A DNA stretch of 64,000 nt from Anthopleura xanthogrammica (taxonomy: Eukaryota; Cnidaria; Anthozoa; Actiniaria; Actiniidae): contig OZ025208.1 of assembly GCA_964019055.1 (NCBI GenBank), positions 2,501 through 66,500 on the forward strand, given 5' to 3'. The position numbers were made by a program, and so were the translations under genes. Of this stretch, positions 1 through 11,049 are shown piece by piece; within the stretch, counting starts at the first letter, position 1, and each line of letters begins with the position of its first letter. The notes below the pieces were generated by a model. The model did not search any database and was not told the DNA's origin. It saw only the letters and a list, made by a program, of their open reading frames with translations.

Positions 1-1903
1 CCTAACCCTAACCCTAACCCTAACCCTAACCCTAACCCTAACCCTAACCCTAACCCTACCCTAACCCTAACCCTAACCCTAACCCTAACCCTAACCCTAA
101 CCCTAACCCTAACCCTAACCCTAACCCTAACCCTAACCCTAACCCTAACCCTAACCCTAACCCTAACCCTAACCCTAACCCTAACCCTAACCCTAACCCT
201 AACCCTAACCCTAACCCTAACCCTAACCCTAACCCTAACCCTAACCCTAACCCTAACCCTAACCCTAACCCTAACCCTAACCCTAACCTAACCCTAACCC
301 TAACCCTAACCCTAACCCTAACCCTAACCCTAACCCTAACCCTAACCCTAACCCTAACCCTAACCCTAACCCTAACCCTAACCCTAACCCTAACCCTAAC
401 CCTAACCCTAACCCTAACCCTAACCCTAACCCTAACCCTAACCCTAACCCTAACCCTAACCCTAACCCTAACCCTAACCCTAACCCTAACCCTAACCCTA
501 ACCCTAACCCTAACCCTAACCCTAACCCTAACCCTAACCCTAACCCTAACCCTAACCCTAACCCTAACCCTAACCCTAACCCTAACCCTAACCCTAACCC
601 TAACCCTAACCCTAACCCTAACCCTAACCCTAACCCTAACCCTAACCCTAACCCTAACCCTAACCCTAACCCTAACCCTAACCCTAACCCTAACCCTAAC
701 CCTAACCCTAACCCTAACCCTAACCCTAACCCTAACCCTAACCCTAACCCTAACCCTAACCCTAACCCTAACCCTAACCCTAACCCTAACCCTAACCCTA
801 ACCTAACCCTAACCCTAACCCTAACCCTAACCCTAACCCTAACCCTAACCCTAACCCTAACCCTAACCCTAACCCTAACCCTAACCCTAACCCTAACCCT
901 AACCCTAACCCTAACCCTAACCCTAACCCTAACCCTAACCCTAACCCTAACCCTAACCCTAACCCTAACCCTAACCCTAACCCTAACCCTAACCCTAACC
1001 CTAACCCTAACCCTAACCCTAACCCTAACCCTAACCCTAACCCTAACCCTAACCCTAACCCTAACCCTAACCCTAACCCTAACCCTAACCCTAACCCTAA
1101 CCCTAACCCAACCCTAACCCTAACCCTAACCCTAACCCTAACCCTAACCCTAACCCTAACCCTAACCCTAACCCTAACCCTAACCCTAACCCTAACCCTA
1201 ACCCTAACCCTAACCCTAACCCTAACCCTAACCCTAACCCTAACCCTAACCCTAACCCTAACCCTAACCCTAACCCTAACCCTAACCCTAACCCTAACCC
1301 TAACCCTAACCCTAACCCTAACCCTAACCCTAACCCTAACCCTAACCCTAACCCTAACCCTAACCCTAACCCTAACCCTAACCCTAACCCTAACCCTAAC
1401 CCTAACCCTAACCCTAACCCTAACCCTAACCCTAACCCTAACCCTAACCTAACCCTAACCCTAACCCTAACCCTAACCCTAACCCTAACCCTAACCCTAA
1501 CCCTAACCCTAACCCTAACCCTAACCCTAACCCTAACCCTAACCCTAACCCTAACCCTAACCCTAACCCTAACCCTAACCCTAACCCTAACCCTAACCCT
1601 AACCCTAACCCTAACCCTAACCCTAACCCTAACCCTAACCCTAACCCTAACCCTAACCCTAACCCTAACCCTAACCCTAACCCTAACCCTAACCCTAACC
1701 CTAACCCTAACCCTAACCCTAACCCTAACCCTAACCCTAACCCTAACCCTAACCCTAACCCTAACCCTAACCCTAACCCTAACCCTAACCCTAACCCTAA
1801 CCCTAACCCTAACCCTAACCTAACCCTAACCCTAACCCTAACCCTAACCCTAACCCTAACCCTAACCCTAACCCTAACCCTAACCCTAACCCTAACCCTA
1901 ACC

Positions 1904-1944
<41 letters not shown>

Positions 1945-2060
1945 CCCTAACCCTAACCCTAACCCTAACCCTAACCCTAACCCTAACCCTAACCCTAACC
2001 CTAACCCTAACCCTAACCCTAAAACCTAACCCTAACCCTAACCCTAACCCTAACCCTAAA
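1..2060. repeat. Telomere, CCCTAA/TTAGGG repeat array at the chromosome end
   Basis: About 340 tandem CCCTAA units run from base 1, so the window starts at a physical chromosome end with the G-rich strand pointing outward. The array is nearly pure. Rare variants are a CCCTA near 53, five-base CCTAA slips near 287, 803, 1447 and 1818, one CCCAA near 1108, and CCCTAAA/CCCTAAAA variants clustered after 1921. Variants are denser proximally, as expected where telomerase turnover is low. TTAGGG is the ancestral metazoan telomere repeat. Confidence 0.99.
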
Positions 2061-2124
2061 CCGGTAATTTTTAAAGGTTGGGTTAGGGTTTTTACTACCC
2101 TCACGAGGTTTTTTTTTAAATTTC

Positions 2125-2368
2125 AACTACCCTTAAAGGGTGGTAGTTGAAGGTTCTACTACCCTTGAAGGGTGGCAGTCCTTGTTATTACTACCCTTAA
2201 AGGGTGGTAGTTGAAGGTTCTACTACCCTTGAAGGGTGGCAGTCCTTGTTATTACTACCCTTAAAGGGTGATAGTTGAAGGTTCTACTACCCTTGAAGGT
2301 GAAGTGCAATGTTTGACCACCTTTTAAGGGTTGTAGTTTAAGGTACTATCACCCTTCTAGGGTGTTAG
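2125..2368. repeat. 64-bp palindrome-bearing satellite abutting the telomere
   Basis: Three units of 64 bp start near 2125, 2189 and 2253. Each carries two short inverted repeats: CTACCCTTAAAGGGTGGTAG, and a related palindrome with a central CTTGAAGG. Degenerate versions continue to about 2368. Just before the array, at 2080-2090, is one reversed telomere-like GGGTTAGGG. No coding capacity is apparent. Confidence 0.9.
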
Positions 2369-2569
2369 TTAAATATTTTAAAAGGTTATTTAAAATGTGT
2401 TAATTTAAACTATTGATTTGATGTTAAACATTTAATGAATTTTTTGGTGTTTTTTTTTCTAAGTGCTAATGGCGAATAGTTGTACGTCATGTGTTAACCT
2501 ATAATGGAGATCCTGTCAAATGGCATTTTTGAAATGTGAATTTTTAACATTAAAGTCTATTTCACTGTC

Positions 2570-3475
2570 GAAGTTGTTGAAATGGTGTTTCAAGCGTATA
2601 TAAGTGTTTCAATCATGTTTCTTTCCTGATAAGAGGAAAACATTTTTTTGGTTTGTGGAATTTTAGGGTTGAAACATGGGTTTCCTGGAAAAAGACCTTG
2701 GATGATGTTCTAACTTTCAGAAATGGGGTTTCTGGTATAGTTAAGTGTTTCTAGGGTGTTTATTTCCTAATAAGACGAAATAATTTTTTTATGATTTTTG
2801 TGAAATATTTTCTAAGTGCTAACTCCATCCCTCCCTATAGTGCTAGGGTTGAAACATGGGTTTCCTGGAAAACGATCTTTAATGTTGTTCTAACTATCAG
2901 AAATGGTGTTTCTGATGTCAGGTAAGTTGTATTAGTGTGTTTTTATACTGATAAGGCGTAAAAAAAAATTTGGATTTTTGTGAATTTTTTGTAAGTGCTA
3001 ACTCTAACCCTCCCTATACTGCTAGGGTTGAAACATGGGGATCCTAGTAGATGACCTTTGATGTTGTTCTAACTATCAGAAATGGTGTTTTTGGGATTAG
3101 ATAAGAGGTTCTAGTTTCTTTTTGTTCTAAAAAGACGAAATAATTGTTTTGGATTTTTGTGATTTTTTTCTAAGTGCTAACTCCAACCCTCCCTATGCGG
3201 CTAGGGTTGAAACATGGGTTTCCTGGAAAAAGACCTTGGATGATGTTCTAACTTTCAGAAACGGTGTTTCTGGTGTAGTTAAGTGTTTCTAGGGTGTTTA
3301 TTTCTTAATAAGACGAAATAATTTTTTTGGATTTTTGCGAATTTTTTCTAAGTGCTAACTCCAACCCACCCTATACGGTTAGGGTTGAAACATGGGGATC
3401 CTAGTAGATGACCTTGGATGTTGTTCTAACTATCAGAAACGGTGTTTCTGGGGTTAGTTAAGGGTACCTGATGAC
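2570..3475. repeat. ~180-bp subtelomeric satellite, five copies
   Basis: The anchor GGGTTGAAACATGGG recurs near 2666, 2846, 3025, 3204 and 3382, giving a period of 178-180 bp. A partial unit lies upstream from about 2570. Units share TTCCTGG, TGATGTTCTAACTWTCAGAAA and an AAGACGAAATAA block. Copies differ by scattered substitutions, so this is a mature array. Function unknown. Confidence 0.92.
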
Positions 3476-3719
3476 TTTTTAGTGTTGTGGATTTAAAACT
3501 GAAATTTCGCATAGGGTGGGTTGGGGTTAGCACTTTGAAAAATTTTCGTCGATTTTCTCAGAATCAAAGTACTCAAAGTTCCTAGGTGAAAAGTGATCCA
3601 CAGCCTCTGAAACGCGTAACTACCCTATTGCTGGAGAAACATTTGTCGGTGGGTCGGGGTGGGCACTTTGAAATAATTTGGATGAACTTTCCACCGGTCA
3701 ATAAAAGAAACTTCATGGT

Positions 3720-4590
3720 TGATGCCTTCTTCCATTGTGCTTCTGCCATGAACCCTGTTGTTGATGTCGTTAGAAAGACTACCCAAATACTTCCCCTAAA
3801 CCTAACCCGTGGGCCTTTGGACCATCATGCTTGTGGTATGAACCACTGTTGTTGTCTATAGAAAGTCTGCCCAAATCCTAAACCCTAAACCTAACCCGTG
3901 GGCCTTTGGACCATCATGCTTGTGCTATGATCACTGTTGTTGTTGTTTTTATTAGATAGTCTGCCCAAATATTTACCCTAAACCTAACCCCTGGGCCTTT
4001 GGACCACTTATCTTGTGGTATGACCACTGTTGTTGTCATTAGGAAGACTACCCAAATACTTTCCCTAAACCTAACCCTTGGGCCTTGGGACCATTGTGCT
4101 TGTGGTATGAACCACTGTTGTTGTCATTGGAAAGTCTACCCAAATACTTCCACTAAACCTAACCCTCGGGCCTTTGGACCATTATGCTTGTGGTATGAAC
4201 CACTGTTGTTGTTGTCATTATAAGGAAGTCTACCCAAATATTTAACCTAAACCTAACCCGTAGGCCTTTGGACCAGTGTGCTTGTGGTATGACCACTGTT
4301 GCTGTCATTGGAAAGTCTGCCCAAATACTTTCCCTAAACCTAACCCTCTGGGCCTTTGGACCACTATATATGCTTATGCTATAACCACTGTTGTTGTCAT
4401 TAGAAGGTCTACCCAAATACTTTCCCTAAACCTAACCCGTGGGCCTTTGGATCACTATGCTTGTGGTATGAACCACTGTTGTTGTCATTATAAGGAAGTC
4501 TACCCAAATCCTAACCCTAAACCTAACCCGTGGGCCTTTGGACCATCATGCTTGTGGTATGACCACTGTTGTTGTTGTTCATTGTATAGT
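3720..4590. repeat. ~90-bp subtelomeric satellite with telomere-like core, nine copies
   Basis: GGGCCTTTGG (or a one-base variant) recurs near 3811, 3900, 3993, 4080, 4168, 4262, 4350, 4441 and 4532, a spacing of 87-94 bp. Each unit begins with CCTAAACCTAACCC, a degenerate CCCTAA derivative. It continues with a GGACCA-TATGCTTGTGGTATGA-CCACTGTTGTTGTCATT block and ends in GTCTRCCCAAAT. The units differ mainly in small indels. Confidence 0.93.
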
Positions 4591-4800
4591 ATAGTGACGT
4601 AGAGTGACGTATAGTGACGTATTGTGACGTATTGTTTAGTATAGTGACGTAGAGTGACGTAGAGTGACGTATTGTGACGTATAGTGACGTATTGTGACGT
4701 ATAGTGACGTATTGTATAGTATAGTGACGTATGGTATAGTATAGTGACGTACAGTGACGTATAGTGACGTATAGTGACGTATAGTATAGTAGAGTATAGT
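4575..4800. repeat. 10-bp minisatellite TAGTGACGTA, about 20 units
   Basis: GTGACGT recurs every ten bases, or with a ten-base spacer, through this stretch. The unit contains TGACGT, the CRE/ATF half site. It grades without a break into the following 5-bp array, which shares the GTATAGTA syllables. Confidence 0.9.
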
Positions 4801-5100
4801 GAGTATTGTTTAGTAAGTATTGTATAGTGAGTATTGTATAGTACAGTATAGTACAGTAGAGTATAGTAGAGTACAGTAAAGTACAGTAGAGTAGAGTACA
4901 GTAAAGTATTGTAGGGTAGGGTACAGTATAGTATAGTATAGTATAGTGAGTATTGTAGGGTAGGGTACAGTAGAGTACAGTAGAGTACAGTAGAGTACAG
5001 TAGAGTACAGTAAAGTATTGTAGGGTAGGGTACAGTATAGTATAGTATAGTACAGTACAGTAGAGTACGGTAGAGTACAGTATGGTACAGTAGAGTGCAT
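4800..5100. repeat. 5-bp satellite of GTATA/GTACA/GTAGA syllables
   Basis: The stretch is built almost entirely from pentamers GTATA, GTACA, GTAGA, GTAAA and GTAGG. There is a higher-order duplication of a GTATT-GTAGGGTAGGGTACA block near 4910, 4955 and 5015. Long minus-strand open frames rich in Tyr, Leu and Thr across 4500-5177 are by-products of this repeat and not genes. Confidence 0.9.
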
Positions 5101-5105
5101 AGCGA

Positions 5106-5192
5106 AGGCTGTTGCAAGAAGGAGCCCTGTATTGCAAGAAGGAGCCCTGCATTGCAAGAAGGGGCCCTGCAGTGCAAGAAGGTGAAGGCTGT
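5106..5192. repeat. 20-bp repeat TTGCAAGAAGGAGCCCTGCA, four copies
   Basis: TGCAAGAAGG recurs near 5113, 5133, 5153 and 5173, with GGAGCCCTG or GGGGCCCTG between copies. The repeat is bracketed by GAAGGCTGT on both sides (5104 and 5185). Confidence 0.85.
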
Positions 5193-5359
5193 TGTATGTT
5201 ATATAAATATTGTAGAGTATTGTTCTATATCGTAGTGTCTTCTAGGGTCCTTCTAGTGCGACTTGAACATCGATGGACGACCTTGTTGTAGATGTAGAGT
5301 AGGTTCACCCACGAAGTACCTACACGATCTAGCACGTATTGACCGAGAAGGCTGCTTGA

Positions 5360-5515
5360 AATAAACCCCCGGCCACAAACCTGTGCATTATATATGGAAC
5401 AACCCCCGTCCACAAACCTGTGCAATATATATCCCACAAACCTGTGGAATAAAAAAACCTCTCCACAAACCTGTGCAATAAAAAACCCCAAGCACGAACC
5501 CTGCAATAGAGATAG
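5360..5515. repeat. ~30-35-bp repeat with CCACAAACCTGTG core
   Basis: CACAAACCTGTG occurs near 5365, 5411, 5436 and 5464, with a degenerate CACGAACCCTGC near 5492. Each copy is followed by an AT-rich AATA tail. CACAAACCTGTG is itself a near-palindrome. Confidence 0.75.
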
Positions 5516-6089
5516 CCAAGCAATAGATCACTGCAACAACGACAACCCCTCCCCAAGTCGACCCCAGGGCCTCATTGAGCAATAAGCAAGAACCACCACA
5601 GGTAACCCAACAGGAAAACAAACCAGCGTGGAATACATGGTCCTTCCACAAACTTGTTATTAAAGCTAAGTCTTTGACCAACAAGCCAATCCACTCGCCG
5701 CTTAACCCTACCCTGCTCCAAAAATTTGGTATTGTTCTACAACGTTGGTCCAAGACTCGGTCGACAACGAGGGCCCGTGCTACACTCGTAGGACTCCGAT
5801 TCACATCGGAATGAACCGTCTTTTCCGACGATCTCGGCCGAAAAAATTCACTTTCACGACCTTCCCCGTCCTACGAACAGCAGGTGCGAACACTGTTCTT
5901 CGTGTTCACACGGATTTAAACCCTCATAGGACTTCATGATGTCCTCAGGTCCCTCGTTGCGACTACTCCATACCCCATTTCAGCGCGCGAGTGACCGCAA
6001 AGCCTGTCGGTTTTAATCACATGCACACCGAGCACACTTCACGTCTTTCGTCTCGCTCACTCACCTGATGGCAATCTGATGGCTGACTG
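5516..6089. other. Relatively GC-rich single-copy junction, no gene seen
   Basis: This stretch has more C+G and CpG than most of the window (for example TCGGTCGACAACG, and TCTCGGCCG near 5830). Open frames of 60-140 codons exist on both strands but overlap one another and show no recognisable motif. A TAGGACTTCATGATGTCCTC segment near 5928 weakly resembles TTAGGGCTTCATGATGCCCTCC inside the TTAA elements at 10.2 and 49.7 kb, possibly a distant relic. Confidence 0.5.
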
Positions 6090-7135
6090 CAAACAAACAC
6101 TCGCTTTTATCAGGTAACAAAACCTCCTATTCTAAATTAAACTGTACAAACTCCAACACAAACATTATTTCTTTGCTTCTACGTATTTAGTTCGTGGGTT
6201 ACAGCTTTTTTCCTCCTTCCAAAATTACTTTTCCCCGTTAAAAATCGAAGCTTGTCGTCGAAGTTGTTGTCGTTGCGCTACCATTTGCACGTGGTTGGGT
6301 TTTCGAGCTAAAAAACACATGAATTCGCTTGTTTTGGCTTCCATTCTATTCCCTTACCCTTCAGGCTGCAGAGTTTTTCCACAGACTGCGTTTCTTTAGC
6401 TTCAATATTTTATTTACGCTACTTAATACTACGACTGCAGTCCGTCTTTCCTTGCACAATGTACAAAAACACTCGCTTTTATCAGGTAACAATACCTCCT
6501 AGACTACAATAAACTATCCAAACTCCAAGACTAACATTATTTCTTCCCTCCTACGTATTTTGGGCCTTGGGTTAGAGCTCTTTTCGTCCTTCGAAAATTA
6601 CTTTTTTTCTCGAATACGTAAGCTTGCTGTCGTAGTGGTTGTCGTTGCGTTACCATTTGCACGTGGTTGGGTTTCCGAGCTAAAAAACACACGAATTCGC
6701 TTGTTTTGGCTGCCATTCTACTCGTTTATCCTTAAGGCTTCAGAGTTTTTCTACAAACTACGTTTCTTTAGCTTAAATATTTTATTTACGCTTCTTAATA
6801 CTACTGTAGTCTGTCCTTCCTGCAACCTGTACAAAAACACTCGCTTTTATCAGGTAACAAAACCTCCAATACTACATTAAGCTATCCAAATATCAAAGTA
6901 AATATTATTTCTTTCCTTCTACGTATTTAGTTCGTGGGTTATAGCTTTTTTTCCTCATTCGAAAGTTACTTTTCCCAGTTACAAACGAAAGCTTGTTGTC
7001 GTAGTTGTTGTCGTTCTCTTTAATACCATTTGCACGTGGTTGGGTTTTCGAGCTAAATAACACATGAATTCGCTTGTTTTTCCTTCCATTCTACTCGTTT
7101 ACGCTTAAGGCTCATAAGTTGTGCACAAACTACCT
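6090..7135. repeat. ~370-bp tandem repeat, three copies
   Basis: ACACTCGCTTTTATCAGGTA starts at 6097, 6469 and 6837, giving periods of 372 and 368 bp. Shared internal blocks include TTCTACGTATTTAGTTCGTGGG, a GAAGCTTG-GTCG-AGTTGTTGTCGTT segment, CCATTTGCACGTGGTTGGGTTT and GAATTCGCTTGTTTT. The third copy loses similarity after about 7130. The 106-codon frame at 6560-6880 lies within one unit, is broken in the others, and is not convincing coding sequence. Confidence 0.9.
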
Positions 7136-7280
7136 TTCATAAATGATGTTTTGGGGGTTTTAATAGCCTTTTCTTGCTGGATACATTTCACAACAATAAC
7201 TTGACAGCTTGTCAGTCATCTGAGCTTACTGCTACCCTTATTTACACTTATTTATTTCTTTATTTTAATCATCCCTTCTA

Positions 7281-7330
7281 GCTTCAAGAACTGCTTTCCA
7301 AGGCTATTATAATGGTATGCCATCATTTAA
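7281..7330 (+). other. Putative short internal exon
   Basis: A pyrimidine-rich stretch ending CCCTTCTAG precedes 50 bases that end AAG followed by GTAAGA, a good donor site. One frame reads LQELLSKAIIMVCHHL without a stop. Splice signals and open reading support an exon, but no partner exon in phase was found and the protein is not recognised. The exact acceptor is uncertain by a base. Confidence 0.25.
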
Positions 7331-7335
7331 GGTAA

Positions 7336-8719
7336 GAAAAATCCTTTACAGTAGTTTAAGTCCACTATACCTTCATGCATATTTATTCATAAACCTTCTA
7401 AAACCTAGCAGTGTTCACTACGTAGTCCCATGTCTTTACCACCCATTGATAAACAGTTAACTAGTCTTTGCATATTGCAAGTGAAATGCTGTGAGTCTAT
7501 GGGCAATGACTTCTATATGATATGTAAGTGATTGTGGTCTTTACATGGCAATGTATGTCTCTTCACATCATTTCATTTATTTGTTATGATGCAGCTGACA
7601 AAAATAATACTGATCAAGTAGTATATCTGTCTCTATAATCATCGTACAATAAAAACAATTCATACTGGAATAGAAATTGCTATATAGTTTCATAAATATA
7701 CAATAACAGACTCAGCAGGCTTTTAGAAATAGCATAATAGTCATGTGAGACAACACTTAGCTGGTAGTATTAAATATTTCATATTAAATTACACATTTCA
7801 TTCAGACAATATCTCTGTGTTGATTAAATCAAAGAACATACAAGTAAAGTCAATCTTCTTCAGCAAAGACACCTAGCTATCGTGGCCAATATTCCATCAG
7901 CAATCGTTGAGCACACAACCGTGTAAAAATGTGTCACTAAATCCTTCGAGAGCTTGACTAGTGGCTTCAAGCAATACATTGGCATGCTTCACACATTAAA
8001 AATATAGCATTATTTGTAATATTTCGAAATTATATAATAGATTTAAGTTAGGCCCGGTTTGGGCATCAGGTTTCGCATGTGCCAAGTCTAAGGCAAATGA
8101 ACTCAAACAATAGGTTTGTTCGTTTGCATTGCATATTTTTAGTATAGTGTTCTCAATTAGCTCTATCCAATTGATTAACTCTTTTTATAGGTTTTAATTT
8201 CCATTTTTTTATAATTGGAAATTATTAATTTATTTGTGCTGAGAGAGGGTCATGATATTTTTGGCCCAATCCAAGGGCAAAACCAGGAAATTTCATTCTC
8301 ATCACTATAGGAAGGTCCACATAATTTTCAATCCTCAATTGAAAATCTTTAACCCCTCCCCTAATTTTTTCGCAAGTCATTGTAGTGTTGTAGTTTTATA
8401 TATATTTTTTGCTACACTAATTTGCAAAACTTGTTGGCTTTGTGTGTGGCTGGCGTCAGCAACCATATGTGCTCCATTCACTAATAAAGCACAGTTCTAG
8501 ACCAATCAGAGCAAGCGTACAATAAATGTTGATGATTTAATGATCTATGATTTATATAGAGCCCTTTCTGTATAGATTTAATCATTGAAAGATGCTTTAC
8601 AATCATGAGAAGTGGTTAGTATGAGGTGTATGCACAGAGGGTGGTCACTGCCAGGGTTTCTTTACATCCTCAGTGCTTCTTTCCATCCGTCTTATAATTA
8701 AACCAGGCGTACAGGTTTA
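7336..8719. other. AT-rich single-copy DNA, nothing identifiable
   Basis: No repeat, structured RNA or open frame with recognisable motifs was found. The 82-codon frame at 8252-8500 is hydrophobic and unconvincing. The DNA is typical AT-rich intergenic or intronic sequence. Confidence 0.5.
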
Positions 8720-8723
8720 TTAA

Positions 8724-10498
8724 CCCTTTCACTCCTACGGCGCCCGAAACCGCCCGTAAAAAACGCACCTTAAATGAAAAATTCCAGCTTCAACAATTTT
8801 GATCAAGTTGACCTAAATACCAGTCTAAAATTTGAACTAGCAAACAGAACAACTTTTAAGGAGGCTCCCTAGAGTTTACAGGTATTTGGAGCTATAAGAG
8901 AAATCCTTTTATAGCAAAAGCATATCTGCATATCGATGCCTGATAGACCAACCATATTAGAGATTATGAGTTTAGGATTTGTTTGTGGTAGTAATGATCA
9001 CGTACAATGTTACCATAGCAACACTGCATCTGTCATAAAAAGGCCTATTTTTAACATTAAAAAAATAATAACTCGAATTTTCCATGGTCAATATTCTTCT
9101 AAATACATAATATAAAACCCCGTTGGGTTTTTTATAATATAACTGCGGCTTAAAAAAATCTTGACATCAGAACGTGAGATATTGAGAAATTTCGATTTTC
9201 CTGGATTAAAAAAAAATCTGATGTCAGGATTTCAGTAGCATTTTGTCAGTTGCCTTTTTACGACATTGTGAAAAAACTGTATACGTTTGGGAACATTTCA
9301 CCGTGTAATTTTGAGTTAATTTCATTTTGAAAATTAACGTACGCAAAATAAAAATTCTTCAAGTTTAGTAGTTGCGCATGCGCAAGCATGCTCATTGCAT
9401 TCTGAATAAATGAACTGTTTTGAACGTGCAAGTTTGTCAAAGTCGTATAAAAATCACTAAACACAAGGGTAGATTTCACGGAGCTTTATTTGCTGCTGCT
9501 TCTGTTGCTACTGGTTTGAAATGATTGATAATTCTGGACAAAATGCGAGTAGTTTTTGTGACTCTTGGTGCTTTGCCTCTAGACGTCGATGGAGGAAGAG
9601 TAAACTCTAGGGAGCCTCCTTAAAATCAAAAAACCTGCACAAATGTCCAAAATTATAACAAAAAAACTTTAAACATTTTTGGAAAACCAAAAACCACTGT
9701 TTTTGACGTCATTTCCCAAAGCCAAAAATCACGCTTTTTCATTGCATTTTTTTTCATGCAATTTTTATTTCTACTCAAACAATACCCTTACACAGGATAC
9801 TTTGGACCTAGTACTTGGCTTTTAGTGCTTTTTTTTCCATTAATTCCTTCTACATGGCGAGCGACAGCCTTTTTCCTCGACCCATTTCATCGCTTATCGA
9901 TTTTCACTACTCTCTTTCGCAATGCATTCTGGGAAAAATGCGATTTTTTCAACAGGACAGCAGTCCACCCCCACATTTCAAGCATTTTTTATAAGTGTCG
10001 AGCCACTAGGTCCTACTGCCCAAATATCAGCTTGAGAGCATTCTCCACAAGCCAAATATTAAATAAAATCCCTCAGTAGGTCCTGGCTGTTCATCGTTTC
10101 AGAGCTCATAGGATAATCGCGCCAAAAATTCTAACTCGTACGAATGTACATGATCTACGAACTTTTGACGCTAAAATCCCTTGCATACTCTCAGTTCTTC
10201 GAGATCATGCTGATTTAAGCTGTCTTAGGGCTTCATGATGCCCTCCAGCACTCCATAGATGAACAAAATGGCTCTCAAAATCTCTAATTTTCGAAAATAG
10301 TCGAAAACAAGGCAGCCCAATTCCAAGAACACAACTTCAAGCGGCAACTAATTATGCAGCCAGTAAATGTCATCCCTCATTTACATAAAACACTGACCGA
10401 GTCAATCAAAACTCCAAATATGGTCTTTCTAGGGCTTGGAGAACGTTTAGGTCCAGAAAAACACTGAAAAACCTCAAAAACCTCCAGGAGTCAAAGGG
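8724..10498. mobile_element. piggyBac-like non-autonomous element, copy 1, interrupted by a second element
   Basis: The ends are inverted: CCCTTTCACTCCT at 8724 and AGGAGTCAAAGGG ending at 10498, each flanked by TTAA (8720-8723 and 10499-10502). TTAA target duplication with CCC-type termini is the piggyBac hallmark. Without the 764 bp accounted for by the nested insertion, the element is about 1.01 kb. A second copy lies at 48987-49927. It has no transposase: the longest frame (9756-10079) is partly shared with copy 2 but frameshifted against it. It presumably depended on a transposase in trans. Confidence 0.85.
8860..9619. mobile_element. TTAA-flanked element nested inside the piggyBac-like copy
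   Basis: Perfect 19-bp terminal inverted repeats, GGAGGCTCCCTAGAGTTTA at 8860-8878 and its complement at 9601-9619, are flanked by TTAA at 8856-8859 and 9620-9623. The homologous site in the other copy (49119-49122) has a single TTAA and no insert, proving insertion and target duplication. The 760-bp interior has no transposase. It contains a small hairpin near 9108-9140, and its longest frame (minus, 9258-9479) is not recognisable. Confidence 0.92.
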
Positions 10499-10539
10499 TT
10501 AATATTCTGTATCAGATATACAGATATATATCAGATATA

Positions 10540-10800
10540 CAGTGTTCTCATATGACCCTAGTCCTATGATTAAATTGGGTCTAACTCTAATAAATTAGTA
10601 ATGATTATGATAAATAATTGATAAGATATACAGAAACAATTGATAAGATATACAGAAATAATTGATAAGATATACAGAAATAATTGATAAGATATACAGA
10701 AATACTAATAAGATGAGCTGTATATAGGGTTTATAGTGTTCTCATGTGACCCTAGTCATACATGTAAGTTTAACTGGGTCTAACTCTAATAAATTAATTT
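10540..10800. repeat. 22-bp tandem repeat between two ~60-bp direct repeats
   Basis: AATTGATAAGATATACAGAAA is repeated four to five times at 10613-10705. On either side is the same ~60-bp segment, TGTTCTCATRTGACCCTAGTC followed by GGGTCTAACTCTAATAAATTA (10540-10600 and 10736-10798). This indicates a local duplication with an array grown between the two copies. Confidence 0.8.
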
Positions 10801-10821
10801 TACTTAATTTTATTCAAACAG

Positions 10822-10880
10822 GAAAAGGAATGTCTTCTAAAAGAAGAGAACAGAAAGCTGAGGAAGGAAAACAAGGAAAG
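10822..10880 (+). other. Putative coiled-coil exon
   Basis: The acceptor TTTTATTCAAACAG is followed by 59 bases ending AAG|GTGGGC. One frame reads EKECLLKEENRKLRKENKE with no stop, a charged heptad-compatible helix. An alternative frame (GMSSKRREQKAEEGKQGK) is also open. The Glu/Lys/Leu pattern looks like real coiled-coil coding sequence. Partner exons are not identified in phase. Confidence 0.3.
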
Positions 10881-11002
10881 GTGGGCTATAGTCCATGGTT
10901 TTTGCCTGAAAATGTTAAAAAAGGACCTATTTTGCATCCTTTATAATTATATAGATAATGAATTCATATTTTTTCAAAAGTTGTGCAAATGGTCCAAAGG
11001 AA

Positions 11003-11040
11003 GGAAGAAGGAAGGAAGGAAGAAAAAAAAAAGGGAAAAC
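11003..11040. repeat. GGAA/GAAA simple repeat
   Basis: A purine-only GGAAGGAAGAAGGAAGG tract runs into poly-A. It ends near AAAAG|GTGAGC at 11045, which resembles a donor site but is more likely fortuitous. Confidence 0.7.
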
Positions 11041-11049
11041 AAAAGGTGA

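Noticed and set aside
1..2060. Meaning in the spacing of five-base telomere slips
   Set aside because: Four slips at irregular intervals are compatible with random replication or sequencing error.
4500..5177. 225-codon minus-strand open frame (with overlapping 209- and 115-codon frames)
   Set aside because: It lies entirely in the 10-bp and 5-bp satellites; Tyr/Leu/Thr monotony and several overlapping open frames show a repeat artefact.
5388..5804. 138-codon minus-strand frame
   Set aside because: Overlaps open frames on the other strand and begins in a short repeat; no motif recognised.
10981..11045. Lys/Gly-rich exon ending AAAAG|GTGAGC
   Set aside because: It is a GGAA/poly-A simple repeat, and phases do not fit neighbouring putative exons.
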